Assembly: GCF_025917005.1 (NCBI RefSeq)
Contig: NZ_CP078091.1
Coordinates: 1,612,001-1,676,000 of the forward strand
DNA from: Porphyrobacter sp. ULC335
GTDB lineage: Bacteria; Pseudomonadota; Alphaproteobacteria; Sphingomonadales; Sphingomonadaceae
Direction of reading: 5' to 3'
DNA length: 64,000 bases
Position 1 is the first letter of the stretch. Every line of letters starts with the position of its first letter. Position numbers and translations under genes: made by a program. Of the stretch, positions 39,101 through 45,426 are shown piece after piece. The notes beneath the pieces were generated by a model that was given only the letters and a program-made list of their open reading frames with translations, was not told where the DNA came from and did no database searches.

Positions 39101-39406
39101 CGAGCCGTTCGAGACGCTACCACCCTGCGCCGCAAAGACCTGCGGCAGCGAGTTGATGAGGTCTTCGGTACGGGTGGTCCCGGTGATCGCGAATTCTTCA
39201 GCGGTCACGACGGTGACGGGGCTGGCCGATTCCAGGTTCGGCGAGCGCAGACGCGTACCCGTAACGACGATGGCTTCGCCGGGGGCTTCGCTTTCTGCGG
39301 TGGTATCAGTGGTTACGTCAGCATCCTGCGCGAATGCAGGGGCCCCGACTGTAAGCGCGATTACGGCGGTTGCCGCACCGGCCTTGAGAAGCGCGTGCTT
39401 CCTCAT
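36170..39406 (-). CDS. TonB-dependent receptor (1078 aa)
   Basis: Outer-membrane receptor. AGAGGAGGAAG precedes the start; the signal peptide (MRKHALLKAGAATAV) is cut after AFA-QD. A linker leads to IVVTGTRLRSPNL, then the plug (INAIPAALIERVDVLTGGASSVYGADAVAGVVNFVL) and a barrel ending VTLDF. A loop at 302-310 reads DADGNGVAD, a calcium-loop pattern, next to a cysteine pair (C261, C280). The turn RGGYNRAVRAPTIQDLFAPN is shared with the second receptor. Its position at the head of the enzyme run makes it the most likely partner of the TPR-oxygenases and sulfotransferase. Inverted TTGAC repeats lie just upstream. Ligand unknown. Confidence 0.92.
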   Translation of the reverse strand: MRKHALLKAGAATAVIALTVGAPAFAQDADVTTDTTAESEAPGEAIVVTGTRLRSPNLESASPVTVVTAEEFAITGTTRTEDLINSLPQVFAAQGGSVSNGSTGTATLNLRGLGAERTLVLVNGRRLMPGTPSTSAADINAIPAALIERVDVLTGGASSVYGADAVAGVVNFVLDTDFEGFKINANYGVYNHQNRASNNIRGALDARGFGYPTGMVTDGGTFDATVAFGSSFDDGRGRVTAYAGYRKIDPVLQARRDYSACSLSARRADEIPADGRQYTCGGSATSANGTVFFYDDFDVLTDADGNGVADSLTSTIGQFGPNRTLLEGNSVFNFGPLNYFQRPDERYTAGVFADYEISSAIKPYMEFMFMDDRTVAQIAPSGNFGNTLSINCDNPLVSANQRAQLCDNENLLVSPLPGNAFIVTGNVAQENQDRIDRGIGEPLLPTTPFNFVDPLTGSTYNRGFAQILRRNVEGGARQDDLQHVSYRAVLGVKGDLSPAWSYDAYYQYGRNNYAQTYLNDFSVSRLNRALDVVDIDPGPGVNAVCRSTLDGSDPNCVPWDIFSPGTVAPSQASLQYLSTPGFSRGIVSEQVASAFVSGSLGEYGFKTPWSDQGVDVVFGAEYRKEKLDFFSDTAFSTGDLAGQGAPSLPVSGSFDVKEFFTEVRIPIAQDSWVYDFTITGGYRYSDYSTGVNTDTYKIEGEFAPTADFRIRGGYNRAVRAPTIQDLFAPNRVALDASSDPCAGVVITAANTGCLAQGLSVGQFVAPNPADQYNGFIGGNVDLSPEVADTFTGGVVLTPTFLSGFTASVDYFSIDISDAVQGIGSDTILTACTATADPFFCGLINRDASGSLWRSANGFVTNITQNIGGFKTSGIDAQVNYRTEIGDVGTLTFNFMGTYLDELVTDTGISIPGLDQTYDCVGLYGNVCSATNAVNPEWRHQARLGFNFRNGIGASVRWRYFSSVTLDAVEENSNLFNNGCAGPAPATSCRPPLRDTSSGDAVARPGAAGFDAVNYFDLSLTFDAGDNFNFVLGANNVFDKSPPTTGSQACPAGPCNGNVYAQVYDSLGRYLFAGVTLDF

Positions 39407-39746
39407 AGTGGTCTTCCTCCTCTAGGTTTGACCAAGTCATTGACACTTCAAGCGTCAAGGGCATGTGACATCTACGTCAAATAGCCCCCTCCGGCCTCCT
39501 GCATCGGCCAACCCCATGGACAGCGCAATTTCAATGTCGTGAGGGCGCGACGCTTGCTTCTGCCATGTATTATATATGCAACAGTTGGAAGATGAGGCGT
39601 GTTGTGTGCGCGATGAATGCCCGATCATTTTGATCGCTTGATTTGGGCTCGCCCCTTCAATAGGCGGTGGGCCAAGCGAGTGGCGAAGCGCAACTGATCT
39701 GGCCACGCGCGGCCCGTCTCACGGGCTGAGGATAGAGGAGAGATTC
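39407..39746. other. Divergent control region between third TonB receptor and thiolase
   Basis: About 340 bp without a gene. Near the receptor start there is a cluster of TTGAC/GTCAA half-sites (39428, 39440, 39454, 39476), including TTGAC-N9-GTCAA at 39440-39458, which could be an operator or overlapping -35 elements. Around 39565-39580 an AT-rich run TATTATATATG stands out from the GC-rich background and may belong to a promoter of the thiolase operon. GAGGAGAG at 39736 is the thiolase ribosome site. Confidence 0.4.
39440..39458. promoter_or_regulatory. Inverted repeat TTGAC-N9-GTCAA upstream of the third TonB receptor
   Basis: Arms 39440-39444 and 39454-39458, 34-52 bp upstream of the receptor start, with further copies of the half-site at 39428 and 39476. 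Spacing near the promoter suits an operator; the binding protein is unknown. Confidence 0.35.
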
Positions 39747-40916
39747 ATGACCACAGCTTATATCGTCGAAGCCGTTCGCACTGCCGGCGGCCGCCGTGGC
39801 GGGCGTCTTGCCGGAGTGCATCCGGTCGATCTGCTTGCCAAGTCGCTTGATGCCATTGTCGAGCGCAGCGGGATCGATCCCAAAGCTATCGACGACGTGG
39901 TGACCGGCTGCGTTTCGCAGGCCGGCGAGCAGGCGATGCAGGTCGGGCGGATGGGCGTGCTGGCCAGCAAGCTGCTCCCGCAGTCGACCCCCGCCGTAAC
40001 GATCGACCGGCAGTGCGGCTCCAGCCAGCAGGCGATCCAGTTCGCCGCGCAGGCCGTGATGAGCGGCACGCAGGACGTGGTGATTGCCAGCGGCGTCGAA
40101 AGCATGACCCGCGTGCCGATGGGCTCCAACGTCACGCTGCACATGAAAGAAGGCCTCTACAGCAAGGCCGCCGGGATCGAGGCAAAGTTCCCCGGCATCA
40201 ACTTCAGCCAGTTCATGGGCGCAGAGATGATCGTCCAGAAGCACGGATTCTCGAAGGATGATCTGGATCGCTTTGCATACGAAAGCCACCAGCGGGCAAT
40301 TGCCGCCACCAAGGCCGGAGCCTTTGAGCGCGAGATCGTTGCTGTGGAGATCGAGACGGCGGAAGGCACCCAGATGCACACCGTCGATGAAGGCATCCGC
40401 TTCGATGCTACGCTGGAAGGCATCGCCGGGGTCAAGCTGATCTCGCCCGACGGCGCGCTGACTGCGGCTTCGGCGAGCCAGATCTGCGACGGATCGTCTG
40501 CCGTGCTGGTGGTCAGCGAAGCGGCGCTGAAGGCCCATGGCCTCACCCCGCTGGCGCGCATCCACAACCTCACCGTGACAGCGGGCGATCCGGTCATCAT
40601 GCTGGAAGAACCGCTGTTCGCCACCGACCGCGCCTTGCAGCGTGCGGGCCTCAGCATCGACGATATCGACCTTTACGAGGTCAATGAGGCCTTCGCCTCG
40701 GTGCCGCTCGCGTGGCTCAAGCACACCGGCGCCGATCCGGCCAAGCTCAACGTCCACGGCGGCGCGATTGCGCTGGGCCACCCGCTGGGCGCATCGGGCA
40801 CCAAGCTGATGGCGACGCTGGTTCACGGCCTGCGCCGCCACGGTAAGAAGTATGGCCTGCAGACGATGTGCGAAGGCGGCGGCGTCGCTAACGTGACCAT
40901 CATCGAAGCGCTCTAA
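39747..40916 (+). CDS. Thiolase (acetyl-CoA C-acyltransferase)
   Basis: A 389-aa thiolase that cleaves 3-ketoacyl-CoA with CoA, or condenses two acetyl-CoA. All hallmarks are present: acyl-enzyme Cys90 in DRQCGSSQQA, VNEAFASVPLAW, the HGGAIALGHPLGASG His loop, and the second Cys in CEGGGVAN. The start follows GAGGAGAG. It is the first gene of a same-strand set with a short-chain dehydrogenase (26 bp downstream) and an enoyl-CoA hydratase, which together cover three steps of beta-oxidation; the acyl-CoA dehydrogenase is not here. Whether it works on long chains, short chains or a branched compound is not visible. Confidence 0.93.
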   Translation: MTTAYIVEAVRTAGGRRGGRLAGVHPVDLLAKSLDAIVERSGIDPKAIDDVVTGCVSQAGEQAMQVGRMGVLASKLLPQSTPAVTIDRQCGSSQQAIQFAAQAVMSGTQDVVIASGVESMTRVPMGSNVTLHMKEGLYSKAAGIEAKFPGINFSQFMGAEMIVQKHGFSKDDLDRFAYESHQRAIAATKAGAFEREIVAVEIETAEGTQMHTVDEGIRFDATLEGIAGVKLISPDGALTAASASQICDGSSAVLVVSEAALKAHGLTPLARIHNLTVTAGDPVIMLEEPLFATDRALQRAGLSIDDIDLYEVNEAFASVPLAWLKHTGADPAKLNVHGGAIALGHPLGASGTKLMATLVHGLRRHGKKYGLQTMCEGGGVANVTIIEAL

Positions 40917-40942
40917 TCCCCCCCTGTCTGAGAGGAAAACCA

Positions 40943-41728
40943 ATGGAAGTTTCAGCCAATACCCCTGCCGTCGTCACCGGCGGTGCCTCGGGCCTCGGTG
41001 CGGCCACTGCTCGTGCCCTGGCCGCCAAGGGCGCCAAGGTCGCGATCTTCGACATGAACGCAGAAAAGGGCGAAGCGCTCGCCGCGGAAATCGGCGGCGT
41101 GTTCTGCCTGGTCAACGTCACCAGCGATGCGGACGTCGATGCTGGTTTCGCCAAGGCGCGCGAAGCCCACGGGCAGGAGCGTATCCTTGTGAACTGCGCC
41201 GGGATCGGCAACGCGATCAAGACCGCCAGCCGTTCCAAGGAAGACGGCTCGATCAAGCATTTCCCCGTGTCGGCTTTCGATTTCGTCATTCAGGTCAACC
41301 TGATCGGCACCTTCCGCTGCATCGCCAAGTCGGCAGCAGGCATGATGAGCCTCGATCCGCTCGACGAATTCGGTGAGCGCGGGGCGATCGTCAACACCGC
41401 GTCGGTGGCAGGCGAAGACGGCCAGATCGGTCAGGCGGCTTACTCCGCTTCGAAAGCTGGCGTGATCGGCATGACGCTCCCCATCGCGCGCGACCTCATG
41501 AACGAGGGCATTCGCGTGAACACCATCCTGCCGGGCATCTTCGACACCCCGCTGCTCGCCGCCGCGCCGCAGAATGTGCGCGATGCGCTGGCCGCTTCGG
41601 TGCCGTTCCCCAAGCGCCTGGGGATGCCGGGGGAATATGCCAAGCTCGCCATGACCATGATCGAGACCGGCTACTTCAACGGTGAGGACGTGCGTCTCGA
41701 CGGTGCCATCAGAATGGCCCCTCGCTAA
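40943..41728 (+). CDS. Short-chain dehydrogenase, 3-hydroxyacyl-CoA dehydrogenase type 2-like
   Basis: A 261-aa Rossmann SDR. The NAD site [15 protein letters not shown] lies near the N-terminus, NCAGI follows, and the catalytic Ser-Tyr-Lys set is in NTASVAG and AAYSASKAG. The insert [20 protein letters not shown] and the ending [10 protein letters not shown] are those of the HSD17B10/HADH2 group, which oxidises 3-hydroxyacyl-CoA. The ribosome site is GAGAGGAAAACC. It sits 26 bp after the thiolase, consistent with consecutive steps. The parS-like site begins 5 bp past its stop codon. Confidence 0.9.
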   Translation: MEVSANTPAVVTGGASGLGAATARALAAKGAKVAIFDMNAEKGEALAAEIGGVFCLVNVTSDADVDAGFAKAREAHGQERILVNCAGIGNAIKTASRSKEDGSIKHFPVSAFDFVIQVNLIGTFRCIAKSAAGMMSLDPLDEFGERGAIVNTASVAGEDGQIGQAAYSASKAGVIGMTLPIARDLMNEGIRVNTILPGIFDTPLLAAAPQNVRDALAASVPFPKRLGMPGEYAKLAMTMIETGYFNGEDVRLDGAIRMAPR

Positions 41729-41732
41729 GCGA

Positions 41733-41748
41733 TGTTTCACGTGGAACC
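41733..41748. promoter_or_regulatory. Second parS-like site TGTTTCACGTGGAACC
   Basis: Matches the parS consensus at 14 of 16 positions (the differing bases are in the right arm), with intact CACGTG centre. It lies directly after the dehydrogenase gene and 12 bp before an array of the same 11-bp repeat found beside the perfect parS at 1306-1321, about 40 kb away. Variants ending GTGGAAC are common among alphaproteobacterial parS sites. Confidence 0.65.
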
Positions 41749-41760
41749 CGTCTGCAAGGC

Positions 41761-41811
41761 GGGTCTGGCGGGGGTCTAAGGGGGGTCTAACCGGGGTCTG
41801 ACCCCGATCTG
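41761..41811. repeat. 11-bp-period array (GGGTCTAA/AGACCC on the minus strand)
   Basis: GGGTCT occurs at 41761, 41772, 41783 and 41794, exactly 11 bp apart, followed by an inverted part (GACCCCGATCTGGACCC). On the minus strand the unit reads TTAGACCCCC, the same as the array at 1207-1272. Seen from the array, the parS-like site lies on the same side in both loci. Confidence 0.75.
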
Positions 41812-41839
41812 GACCCACCTGACTCACCTCAAAAGAAGT

Positions 41840-41862
41840 CCTCGCTTTTGCGGGGGTTTTCT
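41840..41862 (+). terminator. Probable terminator before the enoyl-CoA hydratase gene
   Basis: CCTCGC and GCGGGG pair (one G-T) around TTTT and are followed by GTTTTCTTTTG. It would end transcription of the thiolase-dehydrogenase pair, so the hydratase probably has its own promoter. Confidence 0.5.
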
Positions 41863-41911
41863 TTTGCGTGGCTCGTGGCATCACACACGGCAAAGCAGGA
41901 GAGGCACTTCC

Positions 41912-42784
41912 ATGACCACCTATACCCAGATCATCGTCACCAAGGCCGATGGCATCGCCACCATCACGCTCAACCGCCCCGACAAGATGAACGCCTACAC
42001 CCGCACCATGGGCCAGGAGATCATGGCGGCGATGGACGATATCGACGCCGATGACGCGGTGCGCGCGGTGATCTTCACGGGCAGCGGAGAGCGGGCATTT
42101 TGCGCTGGCGCCGATCTGACCCCCGAGGGTGGCGGGCAGGTATTCTCCGATCCGACCGAGGTGAAGGATCTGTCCGACCCCAAAGTGCGCGACGGCGGCG
42201 GGCTGCTGACGCTGCGCCTGTTCGAGAGCAAGAAGCCGCTCATCTCGGCCTGCAACGGTGTGGCCGTGGGCGTCGGTGCGACGATGCAGCTCGCCATGGA
42301 CATCCGCCTCGCCAGCACCACCGCGCGTTACGGCTTTGTGTTCGCGCGGCGCGGGATCGTCCCCGAGGCCGCATCGAGCTGGTTCCTGCCGCGCATCGTC
42401 GGCATCCAGCAGGCTCTCGAATGGTGCTACACCGGGCGCATCTTCGATGCCGAGGAAGCAAAGACCGGCGGCCTTGTGCGATCGGTCCATGCGCCTGAAG
42501 ACCTGCTCCACGCCGCCCAGAGCCTCGCGCGCGAGATTGCCGACAATACCTCGGCCATTTCGGTGGCGATGACGCGGGCGATGATGTGGCGGCTGATGAG
42601 CGCCGATCATCCGATGGAGGCGCACAAGATCGACAGCCGCGCCATCTACCGCCTCAGCCGCGGCGCGGACGCCAAGGAAGGCATCGCCAGCTTCCTTGAA
42701 AAGCGCAAAGCCATGTACCCCGGCAAGGTCAGCGCCGACATGCCCGATTTCTACCCGTGGTGGGACGAGCGCCCCTATGAATGA
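41912..42784 (+). CDS. Enoyl-CoA hydratase/isomerase family protein
   Basis: A 290-aa crotonase. The start (MTTYTQIIVTKADG) follows AGGAGAGG. Family marks: ITLNRPDKMNAYT, the oxyanion part FCAGADL and GVAVGVGATMQLAMDIRLA, and GIVPEAASSWFLPRIVG, which keeps the glutamate needed for water addition. It is longer than the usual 260 residues because of a loop (GGGQVFSDPTEVKDLSDPK). It presumably hydrates the enoyl-CoA that the upstream dehydrogenase and thiolase go on to process. Its stop overlaps the start of the MarR gene by 8 bp, so both are translated from one message. Confidence 0.88.
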   Translation: MTTYTQIIVTKADGIATITLNRPDKMNAYTRTMGQEIMAAMDDIDADDAVRAVIFTGSGERAFCAGADLTPEGGGQVFSDPTEVKDLSDPKVRDGGGLLTLRLFESKKPLISACNGVAVGVGATMQLAMDIRLASTTARYGFVFARRGIVPEAASSWFLPRIVGIQQALEWCYTGRIFDAEEAKTGGLVRSVHAPEDLLHAAQSLAREIADNTSAISVAMTRAMMWRLMSADHPMEAHKIDSRAIYRLSRGADAKEGIASFLEKRKAMYPGKVSADMPDFYPWWDERPYE

Positions 42785-43280
42785 CGATGATGCCGGCGCT
42801 GGCGCGGGCGATCTGGCGGGGTTCCTGCCCTACCAGCTTTCGGTCGCTTCCAACGCGGTCAGCGCGCTGATTGCCGAGCGTTACCGCAAGCGGTTCGGCC
42901 TCAAGATTCCCGAATGGCGGGTGATGGCGGTGCTGGGGGACGCTGAGGCGCTCGGGGGCAGCCTGACCCAGCGCGATCTGACTGCGGCAACGGTGATGGA
43001 CAAGGTCGCGGTCAACCGCGCGGTCAAGGTGCTGGAAGAACGCGGCCTCGTCGCGCGCGTGCCCAATCCGGGCGATGGCCGGTCGCACCTCTTGGCGCTG
43101 ACAGGCGAGGGGCGGGGCATCCATGCCGAGGTCATGCCCCTTGCCCGCGCCACGGAAGCCGATCTGCTTGCCGGATTGGCGGCGGACGAGGAAGCGTCCC
43201 TGCGCCACCTGCTGGGCCGCTTGCGCGAACGCGCGATGCGGCTCGCCAGTGAAACGCGCGAAGGGCCGGAGCAGGGGTAA
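42777..43280 (+). CDS. MarR family transcriptional regulator
   Basis: A 167-aa winged-helix regulator starting MNDDDAGAGAGDLAG inside the 3' end of the hydratase gene. Visible: IPEWRVMAVLGD, the recognition helix region LTQRDLTAATVMDKVAVNRAVKVLEERGLVAR (in part), and the wing RVPNPGDGRSHLLALTGEG. MarR proteins often bind CoA thioesters or aromatics; cotranslation with a hydratase suggests it controls this pathway in response to an acyl-CoA. No clear MarR operator was picked out by eye. Confidence 0.85.
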   Translation: MNDDDAGAGAGDLAGFLPYQLSVASNAVSALIAERYRKRFGLKIPEWRVMAVLGDAEALGGSLTQRDLTAATVMDKVAVNRAVKVLEERGLVARVPNPGDGRSHLLALTGEGRGIHAEVMPLARATEADLLAGLAADEEASLRHLLGRLRERAMRLASETREGPEQG

Positions 43281-43320
43281 ATCCCGCTCCGGCCCCGCGT
43301 TGTGGGTTGGGTATCCCGCC

Positions 43321-44325
43321 TTATTTCGGCGCGTTGATCAGGTTGTCCGAGATCGAACAGGTCGCCGGTCCGAGAATGACCACAAACAGCGTGGGCAGAA
43401 TGAACACGATCAGCGGCACGGTCATGATCGCCGGGAGTCGCGCGGCCTTTTCTTCGGCGCGCATCATGCGCTCGTTGCGGAATTCGGCCGACAGCACACG
43501 CAGCGCCGACGCAAGCGGAGTACCGTAACGCTCGGTCTGGACCATGGTCGTCACCACGCCCTTCACCGCTTCAAGATTGACGCGGTAGGCGAGGTTGTTG
43601 AACGCCATGCGCCGTTCGTTGAGGAAGCTCAGCTCGATCGCGGTCAGAGCGAATTCGTCGCCCAGTTCGGGATAGGCGCGGCCCAGTTCCTTGGCGACGC
43701 GGTTGAAGGCGGCGTCGACGGTCAGACCGGCCTCGGCGCAGATCACCAGCAGGTCGAGCGCGTCGGGCAGGCCCTTCTGGATTTCCTTGGTGCGCTTGGC
43801 AGCCTTGTTGCTGAGGAACAGTTCCGGGCCCTTGTAGGACAGGAACACCGAGATCGCGAACGCGCCCAGCCGCTGCATCGGGCCCCAGTCAGGCCAGAAA
43901 TCGAAGAGGTAGATCAGCGAGCCCATGATGCCGCCGACAACCACCGGCAGGATCGCGCGGGCACCGATGATGATGACCGCGAATTCCTTGTTGCGGTAAC
44001 CCGCGTACGCCATCTTCTGCTGGATCGTCTTGATCTGGCTTTCCTGAAGGACGTTCAGGCGGTCGAGGCTGCTCTTGACCTTGTCGGTCGTGTCGGTGCG
44101 GCGCACCAGGCTGGTACGCTTCTTTGTCGCCGAGGTGACGATGCCTGCCTTGAGCTGTTCGCGCCGTGCCTCAAGCGCGCGGACGCGCTTGGCCATCGGA
44201 TCGCGGATCGTGACGGCAGCGTAGATGGCCAGAACCATAGCGAAGGCGGCAAGGCCAGCCAGCAAGGTGCCGACGAGCATGACGTCGAAGCCGAGCAGGT
44301 TTGGGCCGACGGGTTGGTCGATCAT
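43321..44325 (-). CDS. tadC: Tad pilus inner-membrane platform protein TadC
   Basis: A 334-aa type II secretion F-domain protein with membrane helices near residues 15-40 and further down, and the core QKGLPDALDLLVICAEAGLTVDAAFNRVA, typical of TadC/CpaH. It forms with TadB the platform on which the Tad ATPase acts to assemble Flp pili. The start MIDQPVGPNLLGFD follows GGGGGGCACC; the longer frame overlaps tadB and is rejected. It lies 19 bp after tadB. The C-terminus (TCSISDNLINAPK) is near the end of the cluster; no tadD, tadE or tadG follow. Confidence 0.9.
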   Translation of the reverse strand: MIDQPVGPNLLGFDVMLVGTLLAGLAAFAMVLAIYAAVTIRDPMAKRVRALEARREQLKAGIVTSATKKRTSLVRRTDTTDKVKSSLDRLNVLQESQIKTIQQKMAYAGYRNKEFAVIIIGARAILPVVVGGIMGSLIYLFDFWPDWGPMQRLGAFAISVFLSYKGPELFLSNKAAKRTKEIQKGLPDALDLLVICAEAGLTVDAAFNRVAKELGRAYPELGDEFALTAIELSFLNERRMAFNNLAYRVNLEAVKGVVTTMVQTERYGTPLASALRVLSAEFRNERMMRAEEKAARLPAIMTVPLIVFILPTLFVVILGPATCSISDNLINAPK

Positions 44326-44344
44326 GATTTGGTGCCCCCCACCC

Positions 44345-45316
44345 TTAGATTTCGAAACTGACCATCTTGGCCATGATGAACACGCCAAGGCCCATCCACA
44401 CACCAGCGCCAAGGCCGGTTACGATCAGACGATCGTCGGTGAAGAAGGTGCTCATGTACTTCGGGTTGATGTACATGATCGCACCGAAGACCAGGAACGG
44501 CAGCGAGCCGACGATATAGGCCGAAGCCTTGGATTCCGAGCTCATCGCCCTGATCTTCAGCTTCATCTGACCACGCTTGCGCAGCACCTCGGCAAGGTTC
44601 GACAGCGTCTCGGCGAGGTTGCCCCCCGTCTCGCGCTGGATCGCAAGTGTGATGGTGAAGAAGTTGAATTCGGCGATGCCGAGCTTGTCGGCGGTGTCCT
44701 GAAGCGCATCTTCCATGGTCTTGCCGACCTTGATGCGGTCGATCACTGCCTTGAATTCAAAGCCGACCGGGCCGGGCACTTCGGTCGAGACGATCTGGAG
44801 CGTCTCGGTCACGGGCAGGCCCGAACGCAGGCCGCGCACCAGCAGTTCGATGCCGTCGGGGAACTTCGAGATGAAGGCGTTGGTGCGCTTGTTGATCAGG
44901 AAGCCGACCACGAAGTGCGGGATACCTGCGCCGACGAACAGTCCGAGTCCGAGCGAGAGAATCGGCGCCCGGCTGAGGATGAAGACCACCACCGCGACGC
45001 CCAGCGCCAGGCCGATCGAGCTGTAGACGTATTGGGAGACAGTCCAGTTCTTGCCGGTGCGGTTCAGCCGCACGGCGAGCGCGTCCATCCGCGAGCCCGA
45101 GCCGGCGACCTTGTAGGTTTTGGGCTTGCGCGCCGCGATCGCCCGCTTGAACTGGGCGTCGACCTTCGCGTCGAGGCTTTCGGAGTGACGATAGCGCACC
45201 GCTTCCACGCGGCGCTTCTGGGCCTTGGCCACGCCGGAGCCGGTGACAACCGCGTAGCCCGCGACGAGTACGCCGAAGATCACCAGCGTGATGAGCAGGG
45301 TTTGGAGAAAGTCCAT
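44345..45316 (-). CDS. tadB: Tad pilus inner-membrane platform protein TadB
   Basis: A 323-aa protein, partner of TadC. It has an N-terminal helix (LLITLVIFGVLVAGYAVV), further helices around 95-140, the F-domain core FPDGIELLVRGLRSGLPVTETLQIVSTEVPGPV (in part), and two C-terminal helices. In Caulobacter and most Tad loci the ATPase gene cpaF/tadA directly precedes tadB; here the 110 bp upstream of the start contain no such gene or remnant, and cpaE precedes instead. Confidence 0.92.
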   Translation of the reverse strand: MDFLQTLLITLVIFGVLVAGYAVVTGSGVAKAQKRRVEAVRYRHSESLDAKVDAQFKRAIAARKPKTYKVAGSGSRMDALAVRLNRTGKNWTVSQYVYSSIGLALGVAVVVFILSRAPILSLGLGLFVGAGIPHFVVGFLINKRTNAFISKFPDGIELLVRGLRSGLPVTETLQIVSTEVPGPVGFEFKAVIDRIKVGKTMEDALQDTADKLGIAEFNFFTITLAIQRETGGNLAETLSNLAEVLRKRGQMKLKIRAMSSESKASAYIVGSLPFLVFGAIMYINPKYMSTFFTDDRLIVTGLGAGVWMGLGVFIMAKMVSFEI

Positions 45317-45426
45317 GCCGTAGTTTCCTGCCTCGGTCCGCCGGGCTTCGGCGGTTGGTTGTCCTGTATCTCCGCGCCGGGCGAGGGGAGGCGTGCTGCC
45401 GCCCTCGCGCCCGCGCGGGTCCCGAT

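Noticed and set aside
35579-39484. A 1301-codon open frame on the plus strand opposite the third TonB receptor, and similar long frames opposite the other receptors, the M16 peptidase (11765-14689) and acs (2920-4965)
   Set aside because: They mirror the codon structure of the true gene, have low-complexity Arg/Ala/Gly/Val-rich products, no ribosome sites and no recognisable domain. High GC makes such antisense frames stay open.
45317-45426. Degraded cpaF/tadA remnant in the cpaE-tadB gap
   Set aside because: No Walker motif or PilT-like fragment can be read in any frame; the gap is too short.
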